From positions 372,001-436,000 of the forward strand of contig NZ_WPCW01000001.1 in NCBI RefSeq assembly GCF_011421425.1: a stretch of 64,000 nucleotides of DNA, written 5' to 3'. The notes beneath the pieces are model-generated. The model was not told the DNA's origin, did no database searches, and saw nothing but the letters and a program-made list of their open reading frames with translations. Source of the DNA: Streptococcus catagoni. GTDB taxonomy: Bacteria; Bacillota; Bacilli; Lactobacillales; Streptococcaceae. Of the stretch, positions 1 to 8,906 are shown in pieces. The translations under genes were made by a program, and so were the position numbers. The stretch's first letter is position 1; each line of letters starts with the position of its first letter.

Positions 1-78
1 AGTAAAGTCTGGAGCTATTTCTCCAACTTGAAATTGTTTACCAACTAGTGTTACAGCTTTACCAATAAATATTGTCAT
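1..78 (-). CDS. tpx: Thiol peroxidase Tpx, N-terminal 26 codons (cut by window edge)
   Basis: The minus strand reads from an ATG at 78 to the window edge. The translation opens with MTIFIGKAVTLVGKQFQVG and continues EIAPDFT, the typical start of atypical 2-Cys thiol peroxidases (Tpx), periplasm- or cytosol-facing peroxiredoxins that reduce hydroperoxides with thioredoxin. The catalytic cysteines lie outside the window. A strong Shine-Dalgarno (TGGAGG) stands about 8 bases upstream of the ATG. It is co-oriented with the BusR-like gene but separated from it by a terminator, so it probably has its own promoter in the 80-185 interval. The family call rests on the N-terminus only. Confidence 0.85.
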   Translation of the reverse strand, partial: MTIFIGKAVTLVGKQFQVGEIAPDFT

Positions 79-185
79 ATCTTTCCTCCATTTAATCATC
101 TTTCTTAGAAATAGACTTCCTATTTCTTCTTTTATTGTAACTTAACTTATGGGACTTTACGAGTTTTTTGATTAGGGCTTATAAG

Positions 186-213
186 AAAAAAGACCAGAAA
201 AAGTCCAGTCTTT
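186..213 (-). terminator. Intrinsic terminator of the busR-like gene
   Basis: Directly after the stop codon, the minus strand carries a 10-bp stem (AAAGACTGGA with TCTGGTCTTT, two G-U pairs) followed by a T run. This ends the regulator transcript before tpx. Confidence 0.75.
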
Positions 214-858
214 TTACAAGCCCATAGAAAGATTAAAATAATTTTTCATTCGGGAATAAACAGTGTCATCACCAACAAAATAAATATGATCACCTTTCTC
301 AATAACTGCATAGGGACCAGGTGAGATCAAAAAATTTCCTTCGTGTTCAATAGCTACAACAGTTGCTCCTGTTTGATGCCAAAGATTTAAAACACCAATT
401 GACTTTCCAAAGTGCGGCGTATCCTTACTTACAATAATTTCATAAGGGGCTAAGGGAAATTGCTTACTAATATTTTGACTCTGCATGAGAAAATCATTAA
501 CAAGATAGGATAGTTTTTCCATACTTTCTTGTTGATGATGGAGGTTATCTCGTATGTTTTCTTTAATCACTGCGATTGAATGAGTTGATTCATACCGATT
601 AATAAACTCAATAGCTTTTTCTCGTGATAAAACGATAGCACCACTTCCATGTTTTAAAGTCAAAATGTTAAGGTCTGCTAAAATGTTTAACCCTTTTCTG
701 GCAGTTTCTGGCGAAACATTGAAGGTCGATGCAATTGTAGTTCTTGATTTTAGTTTTTCACCGACTTCATATTCACCACTAGCAATTCTTTGTGCAACGG
801 AAATAGCAATTTTTTGATATTTTGAACTAGTAATTTCACTCTTTCCACTTGAAGCCAT
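214..858 (-). CDS. busR: BusR-like GntR/RCK_C transcriptional repressor
   Basis: The 214-residue protein has an N-terminal GntR-type winged helix (about residues 11-80, with SPETARKGLNILADLNIL as the recognition region), a helical linker (about 90-130) and a C-terminal RCK_C/TrkA_C domain (about 140-212). This architecture is that of BusR, the c-di-AMP-responsive repressor of the glycine-betaine transporter BusAB (OpuA) in lactococci and streptococci. The RCK_C domain would bind the nucleotide. The start is supported by AAGGAG seven bases upstream. The transporter genes are not adjacent, as the next genes are tpx and the Gls24 cluster, so control of bus genes in trans is inferred. A potassium-related target is an alternative. 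Confidence 0.8.
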   Translation of the reverse strand: MASSGKSEITSSKYQKIAISVAQRIASGEYEVGEKLKSRTTIASTFNVSPETARKGLNILADLNILTLKHGSGAIVLSREKAIEFINRYESTHSIAVIKENIRDNLHHQQESMEKLSYLVNDFLMQSQNISKQFPLAPYEIIVSKDTPHFGKSIGVLNLWHQTGATVVAIEHEGNFLISPGPYAVIEKGDHIYFVGDDTVYSRMKNYFNLSMGL

Positions 859-1012
859 ATATTTCTCCTTTACTGACTAAATGAAGCAATCCTATTAAAT
901 CATAAATTCACAATGATTTCAATAGTGCCTTTTCAAGTTCATTACCATAAAATCGAGAGCCAGTCCAAAAACCAGCTCTCATTCTTCTTATCAAAAAGAG
1001 TATTCAGAAAAA

Positions 1013-1501
1013 CTAGTTAACTGTCTTTTGATTGGTATCATCGCTAGATACAGATTCTTTTAATTTCTCTGATGTAGAACTTACAAATTCTGAAGTTGAA
1101 TTAGCTACGCTAGTAACGCGATCTTGAATGGTTACTTCAGCTTCTTTTTGTTCTGCTTTAGTACGAATATCTACCACATTAATATTAACTTCTACAACTT
1201 TAAGATGTGTCATGACGTCAACATTTTGTGCCACAATTGCCTTGATTTGTTCAGCAACCTTAGGGACATCCTTACCATATTCAACAATAACGTCTAAGTC
1301 TACTGCAACTTCTTTACTACCAACTTCAACGTTAACACCATCTGTCACAGATTTAGAATTGACAGTGCTATTTTTCAAGTTTGAGAAGAAACCACCGCTG
1401 ACAGCTAAGAGTCCATCTACATCCTCAAGAGCATGTCCGACGATCTTTTCAATAACTTTATCATCATAGGTCAATGTACTTTTAATATCATTAATTGTCA
1501 T
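1013..1501 (-). CDS. Asp23/Gls24 family envelope stress protein (second copy)
   Basis: A 162-residue acidic protein with the Asp23/Gls24 domain over about residues 8-118 (LTYDDKVIEKIVGHALEDVDGLLAVSGG and VDLDVIVEYGKDVP regions). The C-terminal tail is low-complexity and charged, without a membrane segment. Asp23 proteins gather at the membrane through the anchor AmaP, which is encoded upstream in the same operon. Loss in related bacteria gives cell-wall stress phenotypes. AAAGGAG precedes the ATG. It is a paralogue of the 172-residue protein at 1740-2258, with a CsbD gene between them. It is the last gene of the apparent operon, so both copies are probably co-expressed. Confidence 0.85.
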   Translation of the reverse strand: MTINDIKSTLTYDDKVIEKIVGHALEDVDGLLAVSGGFFSNLKNSTVNSKSVTDGVNVEVGSKEVAVDLDVIVEYGKDVPKVAEQIKAIVAQNVDVMTHLKVVEVNINVVDIRTKAEQKEAEVTIQDRVTSVANSTSEFVSSTSEKLKESVSSDDTNQKTVN

Positions 1502-1511
1502 AGGTTCTCCT

Positions 1512-1709
1512 TTATTTCTTTTCTTTTAGACCTTCAGAAAGTCCTTTTAGAGAATCTTTGGCATCAGCTACATATTCATCTATCTTACCAGAAGTTTTTT
1601 CAACCTTACCTTCTGTTTCTAGTGATTTATCTCCTGAAACCTTACCTAAAGATTCTTTGATTTTACCACTAGCTTGATCAATTTTTGATTTCATTTTTTC
1701 ATCTGACAT
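1512..1709 (-). CDS. CsbD-family stress protein
   Basis: A 65-residue, highly charged, Lys/Glu-rich protein starting [19 protein letters not shown], a typical CsbD-like sequence with internal near-repeats ([24 protein letters not shown]). CsbD proteins are small stress-induced proteins of unknown mechanism, often made in large amounts after general stress. An in-frame GTG seven codons upstream (1730) has a poorly spaced ribosome site. The ATG at 1709 matches family starts and has AGG ten bases upstream, so I chose it. It sits between two Asp23 genes in the same orientation with gaps of about 10-30 bases, which indicates one transcript. Confidence 0.8.
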   Translation of the reverse strand: MSDEKMKSKIDQASGKIKESLGKVSGDKSLETEGKVEKTSGKIDEYVADAKDSLKGLSEGLKEKK

Positions 1710-1739
1710 ATTAGAAACACCTACTTTCACATTCCTAAA

Positions 1740-2258
1740 TTACTGTACACGTGGTTCTGATTGCATATTATCTACACCAGATTTAACGTTGTTAACTTGT
1801 TTGTTTGTAAATTGACTGGTTGCTTGAGCAGCCTCAGACACCTTATCTTGTAAGCTTACCTTATCTGCTTCATATTGTTCTCTTGTTTTAATATCAACAA
1901 CATTGACATTGACTTCAATAACATCTAGGTCGGTCATTTTTTTAACTTCTTTTTCAACGATCTCTTTGATGTCATCAAAAATAGTTGGAACATGTTTTTG
2001 ATATTCCGCTATAATGTCCAAGTCAACGGCTACCTGTTTTTTACCAACTTCTACATGGACACCGTCACGAACATTATTGGTATTGACGAGCTTATCTTTG
2101 ATATTTGAGAAAAAGCCACCATTAACGGCTAACAAACCATCAATATGTTCAATTGCAATGCCAACGATTTTTTCAATAACTTTGTCTTCGTAAGTTAATT
2201 CCCCACGAATTGATGGAGTGGTGCTTGGTTGAGTATTTTTAATAAAAGTATCAGTCAT
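1740..2258 (-). CDS. Asp23/Gls24 family envelope stress protein
   Basis: A 172-residue Asp23/Gls24 domain protein (domain about residues 18-130: GELTYEDKVIEKIVGIAIEH and VDLDIIAEYQKHVP). The tail is rich in Gln, Asn and Ser. Compared with the paralogue downstream it has a longer N-terminus. AAGGAG precedes the ATG. In Gram-positive bacteria the Asp23 protein is tethered under the membrane by AmaP and is induced by alkaline and envelope stress. Here both anchor and client are encoded together, so the same role is inferred. Confidence 0.87.
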   Translation of the reverse strand: MTDTFIKNTQPSTTPSIRGELTYEDKVIEKIVGIAIEHIDGLLAVNGGFFSNIKDKLVNTNNVRDGVHVEVGKKQVAVDLDIIAEYQKHVPTIFDDIKEIVEKEVKKMTDLDVIEVNVNVVDIKTREQYEADKVSLQDKVSEAAQATSQFTNKQVNNVKSGVDNMQSEPRVQ

Positions 2259-2318
2259 AATCCTTCTCCTTTTTTAATATTACAAAATTAAAGTCTTCTC
2301 TTGTGTGTCATAAAGTGA

Positions 2319-2507
2319 TTATTTGCGGTTCTTAAACTGTTCAATAATCCCAGTTTTCTTAGCATATTGACCAGCATAAACTCCAAGTACGATGAAAATG
2401 ATAGCTAGTAATGTCTTGAAAAATCCAAAGGACATCAATAGAATTGCTATTATTAAGCCGATCAAACCACCAATAATTGGATATTTGTATCTTTCATAAA
2501 ACTCCAT
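2319..2507 (-). CDS. DUF2273 small membrane protein of the Asp23 operon
   Basis: A 62-residue protein with two close hydrophobic segments (about residues 10-28 and 30-48) separated by a short turn, and a basic C-terminus. It matches DUF2273 proteins that accompany amaP and asp23 in Firmicutes. The ribosome site (AGGAGG) overlaps the amaP stop codon, which indicates translational coupling. The function is not established. Its constant genetic partnership suggests a membrane component of the Asp23 anchoring complex. Confidence 0.8.
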   Translation of the reverse strand: MEFYERYKYPIIGGLIGLIIAILLMSFGFFKTLLAIIFIVLGVYAGQYAKKTGIIEQFKNRK

Positions 2508-2516
2508 ACTAACCTC

Positions 2517-3098
2517 CTACTCTACACGATCCTTTTTCCCGCTTATCATTTCTGATTCTGATATATCTTTGACATAGACCTGAAAGTTCACAGGCCGATC
2601 AAGGCCAAAGAACTCCTTGAAGCCAGTTTCAATGCCTTCTTGGATACCATTTAGTTGTTCGGTGATTCCAGAACGAGCATTTAACTTCCCGTTAACATAA
2701 ACCTTAAACTTACGTTTATAGAGTTTAGCTGTGACATTGGGTTTTGTCATCAAACCTGCACGCTGAATAGCTGAACGAACATAACCTTCAATGGCAGATT
2801 TCTTCAGAAGTAAAGTACCTTGTTTTTTACTAAGCTGAATCTCAGTGTAAGTACGTGGATAGAAGATGACTACCAATATTGCGATTAGAGTTAAGATGGC
2901 CAAAATAACAGCTGCCCAGAAGAAATAATAATATAAACCTGGATTTAAGAAATCTGGAACCCTGTCGATATCCCAGCCAATCCAATCATAACTAGATGGC
3001 ATTTTAAGATATCCTTGCATTACTCCTATGACCATTATGAAGATGGACAATAGGATCAGTCCTAAGAGACTATAAATAATCTTTAGTGCTTTTGCCAT
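2517..3098 (-). CDS. amaP: AmaP, membrane anchor for Asp23
   Basis: A 193-residue protein with two transmembrane helices near the N-terminus (about residues 7-29 and 58-79) and a soluble C-terminal domain (about 90-190) of the kind that holds Asp23 at the membrane. The loop between the helices contains aromatic residues (SSYDWIGWDIDR). Start at MAKALKIIYS with GGGAGG upstream. It is followed within 10 bases by the DUF2273 gene and then by asp23. Order and composition match the amaP-DUF2273-asp23 block of staphylococci and streptococci. Confidence 0.85.
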   Translation of the reverse strand: MAKALKIIYSLLGLILLSIFIMVIGVMQGYLKMPSSYDWIGWDIDRVPDFLNPGLYYYFFWAAVILAILTLIAILVVIFYPRTYTEIQLSKKQGTLLLKKSAIEGYVRSAIQRAGLMTKPNVTAKLYKRKFKVYVNGKLNARSGITEQLNGIQEGIETGFKEFFGLDRPVNFQVYVKDISESEMISGKKDRVE

Positions 3099-3174
3099 AC
3101 ATTCCTCCCTTTGACCTGTAACTATTAACTATTTTAACTATTTTAACTAAGAAATCATTACTGTGATTTAAAAT

Positions 3175-3420
3175 CTAGTTTAATTTACTTAGTACAAAAG
3201 AAGTAATGATAACAACTAAGACTGCACCAATAATAGATGGGATAAGTGCCATACCTGCTAGTGATGGTCCCCATGTTCCAAGCAATGCTTGACCAACATA
3301 AGCACCAACTAAACCTGCTACGATATTAGCTATCCAACCCATAGAGCCACCTTTTTTGGTAAGTGCTCCAGCAATAAGACCAATGATTCCGCCTACGATT
3401 AAAGTCCAAATAATACCCAT
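3175..3420 (-). CDS. GlsB/YeaQ/YmgE family membrane protein
   Basis: An 81-residue, very hydrophobic protein with three short membrane helices and glycine-rich motifs (GGIIGLIAGALTKKG, IVAGLVGAYVGQALLG). This is the transglycosylase-associated/GlsB family, which in enterococci is encoded beside gls24 and linked to envelope stress tolerance. A start ten codons upstream (3450) is in frame, but AAGGAG precedes the ATG at 3420 at suitable spacing and family members begin MGIIW, so 3420 is preferred. It is the first gene of the Gls24 cluster, 76 bases before amaP. Confidence 0.83.
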   Translation of the reverse strand: MGIIWTLIVGGIIGLIAGALTKKGGSMGWIANIVAGLVGAYVGQALLGTWGPSLAGMALIPSIIGAVLVVIITSFVLSKLN

Positions 3421-3692
3421 AACGATATTCTCCTTTTCCCTAAGATACATTGTATCTTTATATTTTTTTAATTTATAGCACTTCTTTTTTAAAAAGTGAC
3501 TATCTAAACTAAATAAGTAGTGTCATCAACTTTTTAAAATAATAAATTCACATTCAAATCATTAAACAATCCAGTAAAAATAGTATTCTTATAAGTGACC
3601 ACTCGTTATTTAATTTATATTGTTATTATACATCTTCCTTTTTAAAATGCAAGAATTAAGCTCTGAATTTTTAAATTTTTTTGATTTTTTTA

Positions 3693-3736
3693 TAAAAAAA
3701 GCTGAGAAGCCCAATATGACAGGCTTTTCAGCTTTT
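3693..3736 (-). terminator. Intrinsic terminator of pcrA
   Basis: On the minus strand GCTGAAAAGCC pairs with GGCTTCTCAGC (one mismatch) and is followed by a run of T. It lies immediately after the pcrA stop codon. The rest of the 3421-3692 gap is very AT-rich and should contain the promoter of the Gls24 operon. I see no further gene in it. Confidence 0.8.
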
Positions 3737-3739
3737 GCT

Positions 3740-6022
3740 TTATTTTACTTTTTCTATTGGCGCAACACTTGCCAACAATTTTTTCAAACCAACTTCAGGA
3801 AATTTTATCTTCAACTCCATATTTTTGCCAGAGCCACTGACTTCCAAGACTGTTCCATCGCCCCATTTTTTATGGTGAGCTATGTCTCCAATTTCCCAAT
3901 CAATACCGCTTTTGCCATTATTAGAACCAAAAGCTAGAGAAGATGACTCTCTATTTACCTGCTGAGTACTAGATTTACGGCTTTGAATGGCTTGAGCCAG
4001 ACTCATCCCTTGACCAAACTGACTTTTACTCTCATTAGAAAACCTCACGCCAAAAGAAGAGTTGACAGGTCTAGCTAAGCCTTGATAGGTTAAAAGCTCT
4101 GCACTTATTTCTCTTAAAAAGCGGGTTGGTTTATTGTAGTTACTTTTACCAAAGAGTGTTCTGGTATTAGCATTTGTTAAAAACAATACTTGTTCTGCAC
4201 GGGTAATACCAACATAAGCCAGTCTACGTTCTTCCTCTAGTTCTGATGGATCTTCAGAGGCTCGTGATAGGGGGAAAACTCCTTCTTCCATACCAATAAG
4301 AAAGACAACAGGAAATTCTAGACCTTTAGCAGCATGCAATGTCATTAAGGTAACTTCTGCTACATTGGCATCCGCATCATCTGTATCTGCTATTAGGGCC
4401 AGATCATTTAAGAAGCGGCCAAGATGGTCTATTCCTGATTCATCTGCAATATGGTTGTCTGGATTGTCATCAAAATTTTTCGTTACTGTTAGAAATTCTT
4501 CAATATTTTCAACACGAGCTTGGCTTTCTAGCGTATTTTGTAACTGTAAGGTCTCTAGATAAGTTGTTTTGGCCAGAATCTCTTCGGTTAGTTCAGTCAG
4601 TGAAAGGTCATCAAGCCTGTTTCTAAGGTCTAAGAGAAGGTTTGCCAGATCCATAATGGCCTGAGCTGCCTTGCCCTTTAAAGGTGACATAAGAAGATTT
4701 GAGGAGGCTTCTAATAAGGAAAGTTGATTCTCATAAGCAAAGAGTCTTAACTTTTCCAGTGTTCCTGGTCCTACTCCTCGCTTAGGTTCGTTAACAATGC
4801 GTTCATAGGAAATATTATCAGCAGGGTTAGCCACAATATTAAGGTAGGCAATGACATCTCTGATTTCTTTTCTACTATAGAACTTGGTGCCACCAACCAT
4901 GGTATAGGGAATATTCGACTTCAAAAATGCTTCTTCAATAGTCCGAGACTGGGCATTAGTTCTATATAAAACTGCAAAATCTTTAAAACTTTTACTCGCT
5001 TCAAGGGTCATATTTGAGATAGTGGAAGCAACAAAAACTGCCTCATCTCGTTCATCATTGGCACGGTAGTAGACAATTTGCTCACCTTCAGCATTTTGTG
5101 TCCACAATTTCTTTTCTCTTCTATTGATATTGTTTTTGATCACATCATTAGCAGCTTGTAAAATGGTCTTAGTGGAACGATAGTTTTCTTCCAAGAGCAC
5201 AACTTTAGCTTGAGGGTAATCTTTTTCAAAATCTAAAATATTTTGCATATCAGCTCCACGCCAACCATAGATTGATTGATCGGCATCACCAACTACACAA
5301 ATATTTTGAAACCTAGAAGCCAATAACTTAACCAACTGATACTGAGCGTGGTTGGTATCTTGATACTCATCAACGTGAATGTATTGGTACCTTTGTTGAT
5401 AGTGTTTTAGAACTTCCTCATTTTTATCAAACAAGCGAAGGGTCATCATAATTAAATCATCAAAATCAAGAGCTTCACTTCTTCTTAACTCAGCTTGATA
5501 GGCCTTATAGCAACGAGCCACAATTTGGGCATAGATATCAGAAGCCTGGGCTTCGTAGGCCTTTTCATCTAGGAGGTCATTCTTTGCATTTGAAATAGTA
5601 GCTAGAATGGAGCGCTCACTCCATTTTTTAGGGTCTAGATTTAATTCTTTCAAAATGCGTTTCATTAAGGTTCGCTGTTCACCAGGGTCTACAATGGTAA
5701 AATTCTTACTGTAGCCAATATGGTCTGCCTCACGACGCAAAATTCTAACGCACATGGAGTGAAAAGTAGCAATCAGGGTATCCTGCGTAGCCGGATTTAA
5801 AGTCAGAGCACGTTCTCTCATTTCACGCGCAGCTTTATTGGTAAAAGTGATAGCCAGGATATTCCAAGGGTTGACGAATTTCTCATCAATTAAGTAGGCT
5901 ATGCGATGAGTCAAAACCCGGGTTTTTCCAGAACCTGCTCCCGCCATAATTAAAAGCGGTCCTTCTGTAGTTTGAACTGCTTCTGCTTGTTTATCATTCA
6001 TTCCATTTAGTAAAGGATTCAT
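3740..6022 (-). CDS. pcrA: ATP-dependent DNA helicase PcrA (UvrD family)
   Basis: A 760-residue superfamily 1A 3'-5' helicase that unwinds DNA in repair and rolling-circle replication and strips RecA. Visible motifs are Walker A GAGSGKT (residues 28-34), motif Ia TFTNKAA, motif II DEYQDTN, motif III GDADQSIYGWRGAD, motif IV ENYRSTKTI, motif V LMTLHAAKGLEFPVVF and motif VI EERRLAYVGITRA. The C-terminal tail (about 670-760) ends in a small domain (WEIGDIAHHKKWGDGTV) typical of PcrA, which contacts RNA polymerase in related bacteria. The length is normal. GGAGAAAG precedes the ATG. It is monocistronic by its flanking terminator and divergent neighbour. Confidence 0.96.
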   Translation of the reverse strand: MNPLLNGMNDKQAEAVQTTEGPLLIMAGAGSGKTRVLTHRIAYLIDEKFVNPWNILAITFTNKAAREMRERALTLNPATQDTLIATFHSMCVRILRREADHIGYSKNFTIVDPGEQRTLMKRILKELNLDPKKWSERSILATISNAKNDLLDEKAYEAQASDIYAQIVARCYKAYQAELRRSEALDFDDLIMMTLRLFDKNEEVLKHYQQRYQYIHVDEYQDTNHAQYQLVKLLASRFQNICVVGDADQSIYGWRGADMQNILDFEKDYPQAKVVLLEENYRSTKTILQAANDVIKNNINRREKKLWTQNAEGEQIVYYRANDERDEAVFVASTISNMTLEASKSFKDFAVLYRTNAQSRTIEEAFLKSNIPYTMVGGTKFYSRKEIRDVIAYLNIVANPADNISYERIVNEPKRGVGPGTLEKLRLFAYENQLSLLEASSNLLMSPLKGKAAQAIMDLANLLLDLRNRLDDLSLTELTEEILAKTTYLETLQLQNTLESQARVENIEEFLTVTKNFDDNPDNHIADESGIDHLGRFLNDLALIADTDDADANVAEVTLMTLHAAKGLEFPVVFLIGMEEGVFPLSRASEDPSELEEERRLAYVGITRAEQVLFLTNANTRTLFGKSNYNKPTRFLREISAELLTYQGLARPVNSSFGVRFSNESKSQFGQGMSLAQAIQSRKSSTQQVNRESSSLAFGSNNGKSGIDWEIGDIAHHKKWGDGTVLEVSGSGKNMELKIKFPEVGLKKLLASVAPIEKVK

Positions 6023-6264
6023 TCTTTCTCCTTATGGGTTTGTCCCAATTATTCTTTCAACTTCAAAATTATATCATGTTATGGGGAAAAATAAAAATAA
6101 AGCCCCAGCTTGAATTCTACTTTCATTGTCAACATATCCTATGTAAAAATCTGTGCTAACTATAGCTTTATTAGTTAAAAATAAGAAGCTACTATAAGCA
6201 ATTTATTTCCATTTAAAAGGGCCCTGCCTATTTATGCTATCATGCCTTAAAAAGTTTAGAAAAC

Positions 6265-6296
6265 GCCTTGACTTTTATATTTAATTTGTATATAAC
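6265..6296 (+). promoter_or_regulatory. Promoter of the LacI-family gene (leaderless start)
   Basis: TTGACT and TATAAC (6291-6296) are separated by 17 bases. The expected start point, about seven bases past the -10 box, coincides with the A of the ATG at 6303, and no Shine-Dalgarno exists in the six bases between. The remaining 6023-6264 interval holds no gene that I can see. Confidence 0.65.
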
Positions 6297-6302
6297 AAAA
6301 CT

Positions 6303-7100
6303 ATGAAATCTAAAGTTACTATCAAGGATATTGCACGAGAAGCCGGTGTTTCCGTTGCGACTGTTTCTTATGTCTTAAATAATCGAAATGACCAAAAAAT
6401 CAGTGAGGAGACACGTAATAAAGTCCTTCACATCAGTAATTTGCTCAACTATACACCCAATCAAGCTGCTAGATCCCTAGTGACTCGCCAATCCAACAGT
6501 GTTGTACTTTATTACAAGTACGCTCATTCCATCCTATCTAGAGCAGAACAAATGCATAGTATTAGTTATCTAACAGGCCTCTTACATGCTAAGGACTACC
6601 AGCTGGTCTGCCTTAATCAAGATAGCATCGAAAAGTTTGACTGGTCTGATATGATTTTAACATTGGATATCGAAAAAGATGTTTTTCGTAAGATTGGAAA
6701 ACTGAGTTTTAAACCATTGATTGCCTTAAACAGCTTTATTAACGATCCTCTCTTTTTCCAGATTAATACAGACTATGCTAAGCTCAAAGAAAAAGCAGAT
6801 GCATTTTTTAAAGGGCAAAGCTATACTTTGCTGTCTCTACCTATTAACAATGAGGAACGATACCAGCATATGGCCTCTCTTTTCTCAAATTTAAGGATTG
6901 TTGATGATATCAAAGTCCTGGAAAACTTTAAAGAAGAGAATCTCTTGTTAATTGACAAAAGCCTGGATCAGTTCTTCAGGGATGCCCCACATAAACTCTA
7001 TTTACCAAGTTTCCATCCTAAAAAAGAACAAGCAATTCTAAACGCCATTGAGTGGGCTAAGGAACGTCAACCAGATAAGGACCATAATTTACTGATTTAG
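6303..7100 (+). CDS. LacI-family transcriptional regulator, short form
   Basis: A 265-residue protein with an N-terminal LacI helix-turn-helix (VTIKDIAREAGVSVATVSYVLN, residues 5-26) and hinge region (TPNQAARSLVTRQSN). The effector half is about 65 residues shorter than the usual 330-residue LacI proteins, and its sequence is weakly conserved. It stands divergent to nothing and convergent with malA, directly beside the maltodextrin operon, so it may control that operon. A malR elsewhere in the genome is equally possible. The promoter appears to place the transcript start on the ATG. No frameshift is seen at the 3' end, where translation ends before a terminator. Confidence 0.75.
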   Translation: MKSKVTIKDIAREAGVSVATVSYVLNNRNDQKISEETRNKVLHISNLLNYTPNQAARSLVTRQSNSVVLYYKYAHSILSRAEQMHSISYLTGLLHAKDYQLVCLNQDSIEKFDWSDMILTLDIEKDVFRKIGKLSFKPLIALNSFINDPLFFQINTDYAKLKEKADAFFKGQSYTLLSLPINNEERYQHMASLFSNLRIVDDIKVLENFKEENLLLIDKSLDQFFRDAPHKLYLPSFHPKKEQAILNAIEWAKERQPDKDHNLLI

Positions 7101-7131
7101 AATGGTAATCAAACTCTTAAATAAACCTATT

Positions 7132-7170
7132 AAAAAACAACTGCCTTCCTTATTGGGGCAGTTGTTTTTA
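7132..7170. terminator. Bidirectional terminator between the LacI gene and malA
   Basis: AAAAACAACTGCC and GGCAGTTGTTTTT form a 13-bp stem with A/T runs on both sides, so it can end both convergent transcripts. Confidence 0.85.
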
Positions 7171-7197
7171 TCTTAATCACTAGCAGCTTTCTTAGTA

Positions 7198-8025
7198 TTA
7201 GTCTACTATTTCATCTCTAAAATGCGTTTTGTAAAATACCAAAGTAAGTATTAATAGGGTACCAAAGACCTGACAATTCATTACTAAAATAGGATTTTGA
7301 ACAAAGAGACTGATCAAAATGGCAATAAGTGTAGGTATAAGAAAGCAATTAACCATTATGCCAAAACCTTCTGAAAAACCTGTAATTGAAAACAACTTGG
7401 ATCTTTTTGTTAAAGATAAAAAGAAAGCTCCCAAACCAATAACAATTACTGTTCCGACATAGACTAGAAAGGCAAAAACAAACAAGAGAAGAGCTAGAAC
7501 ACTGGCTTTATTGCTTATATACCATTGTTGATTCACAAAGGATTTAACAGATTCCAAATCTTTCAAATCTGCCAAAGACTTCTTCACTCCTCTTACCGAA
7601 GCAGTCATTTCTTTACCTTCTGGACTTACAAAAATCCATTCTTTTTCATTTAAAATGATCTGTCTCATTTTACTTACTTTTAAAGCTTTTAGATCTGCCT
7701 TTTTTGGCAATACAGCTAGAGCCACATCCTTATCTTTGATCACAATTGACTTTCCTTGATAAGAGTCATTTCTTATTTGACCCTGAGTCAATGCTGAAAA
7801 GGTGTTAGCCCTTATGGGATCCAAACTATTTCGCACAATAAGTTCCATAGGATAGGTTTTCATAGACATATAGTGCAAGCTTACTGGAAACATAATTAAG
7901 GAGTTCAAAAAGACAATTATCAATAGGTTTTGCCACCAAGTAAATTGACCGCGATTGGCAAAAATAGCTTTAGGAGATAAGCAATATGTAAAATAAGAAA
8001 AAGGAAATTGTTTTTTCTCTAGCAT
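7198..8025 (-). CDS. malA: MalA, maltodextrin utilization membrane protein (DUF1189)
   Basis: A 275-residue membrane protein of the DUF1189 family known as MalA in streptococci. One hydrophobic helix lies near residues 31-52, then an extracytoplasmic or soluble middle region of about 120 residues, then three helices (about 175-200, 218-240, 246-265). It is always found at the end of streptococcal maltodextrin transport operons, but its mechanism is not established. GGAGTATTTG precedes the ATG. It follows malD by about 20 bases and ends the operon at a terminator. Confidence 0.85.
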   Translation of the reverse strand: MLEKKQFPFSYFTYCLSPKAIFANRGQFTWWQNLLIIVFLNSLIMFPVSLHYMSMKTYPMELIVRNSLDPIRANTFSALTQGQIRNDSYQGKSIVIKDKDVALAVLPKKADLKALKVSKMRQIILNEKEWIFVSPEGKEMTASVRGVKKSLADLKDLESVKSFVNQQWYISNKASVLALLLFVFAFLVYVGTVIVIGLGAFFLSLTKRSKLFSITGFSEGFGIMVNCFLIPTLIAILISLFVQNPILVMNCQVFGTLLILTLVFYKTHFRDEIVD

Positions 8026-8045
8026 TCAAATACTCCTTATCATCA

Positions 8046-8906
8046 TTATCCTTTGGTTCCACCACTTGTTAATCCAGAAACAAAGTTCTTTTGTAAAAAG
8101 AAAAATAGAACTGAAATAGGAACTGCTATAAGTATTGCACCCGCAGCAAACAAGGTTACCTTAGGATTTCTGGCGTCGTTGGTAATAAATGACTGTAGTC
8201 CGACAGCTACGGTATAATTCTCCTGTGTCCGTAACAAGAACTTAGCAAGCATAAAGTCTCCAAATGGACCCATAAATGCCCATAGGGCTTGCACAGCTAT
8301 CATTGGCCGAACTAGGGGAAGAACAATTTGATAAAAGGTTCTAAAGTGTCCTGAACCATCCAATTTAGCTGATTCATCTAAATCATAAGGAACTGTATCA
8401 AAATAACCTTTCATCAACCAGGCATTCATCGGAATACCGCCACCAACATAAATGAGGATTAAAAACCAATAGTGATTCAAGGCATTAAAGAGCCAAGCCA
8501 TTACAAAATAAGCTGTCAAGGCCGCCATGGTCGGTACCATTTGCACTACCAAGAAAAACATTAGGCTTTTCTTTCGACCAAAGAAATTATATCGACTATA
8601 GGCATAGCCTGTCAAGGTAACGACCGTAACCTGTATAAGCATGGTAAAAAAAGCAACGATCAAAGTATTCCAATACCAACGTAAATAAAGGGTTTCTTTA
8701 AATAAGGTATTAAAAGTCGTCAAGGTCCAAGGACCATCAATATTAAAACTAAAGGCTGTTGTATTTCCAGGTCTAAAGGCTGAGCTGACCGTCACTAGTA
8801 TTGGAAATAGAATCACAATAGCTAATAAGATAAGGTAGATATAGGTTGCTAATTGTGTCAAGAAGCGTTTGTGTTTCATTGAAGTTGAAAGATACCTTTT
8901 TCTCAT
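8046..8906 (-). CDS. malD: Maltodextrin ABC transporter permease MalD (MalG type)
   Basis: A 286-residue inner-membrane permease of the MalG family with six predicted helices and the EAA loop ([20 protein letters not shown] followed by VLPLVRP) that docks the ATPase. It forms a heterodimer with MalC. The ATG overlaps the malC stop codon (TAATG), which indicates translational coupling. No ATPase is encoded in the operon. In streptococci a shared multiple-sugar ATPase (MsmK) serves such systems, and that is inferred here. Confidence 0.93.
   Translation of the reverse strand: MRKRYLSTSMKHKRFLTQLATYIYLILLAIVILFPILVTVSSAFRPGNTTAFSFNIDGPWTLTTFNTLFKETLYLRWYWNTLIVAFFTMLIQVTVVTLTGYAYSRYNFFGRKKSLMFFLVVQMVPTMAALTAYFVMAWLFNALNHYWFLILIYVGGGIPMNAWLMKGYFDTVPYDLDESAKLDGSGHFRTFYQIVLPLVRPMIAVQALWAFMGPFGDFMLAKFLLRTQENYTVAVGLQSFITNDARNPKVTLFAAGAILIAVPISVLFFFLQKNFVSGLTSGGTKG

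Noticed and set aside
1128..1469. Long open frame on the plus strand opposite the Asp23 gene
   Set aside because: It mirrors the coding frame of the Asp23 gene, is Ser/Thr-rich low-complexity and has no ribosome site. The same reasoning removes other opposite-strand frames such as those inside pyk, dnaE, rpsA, parC and capsule genes.
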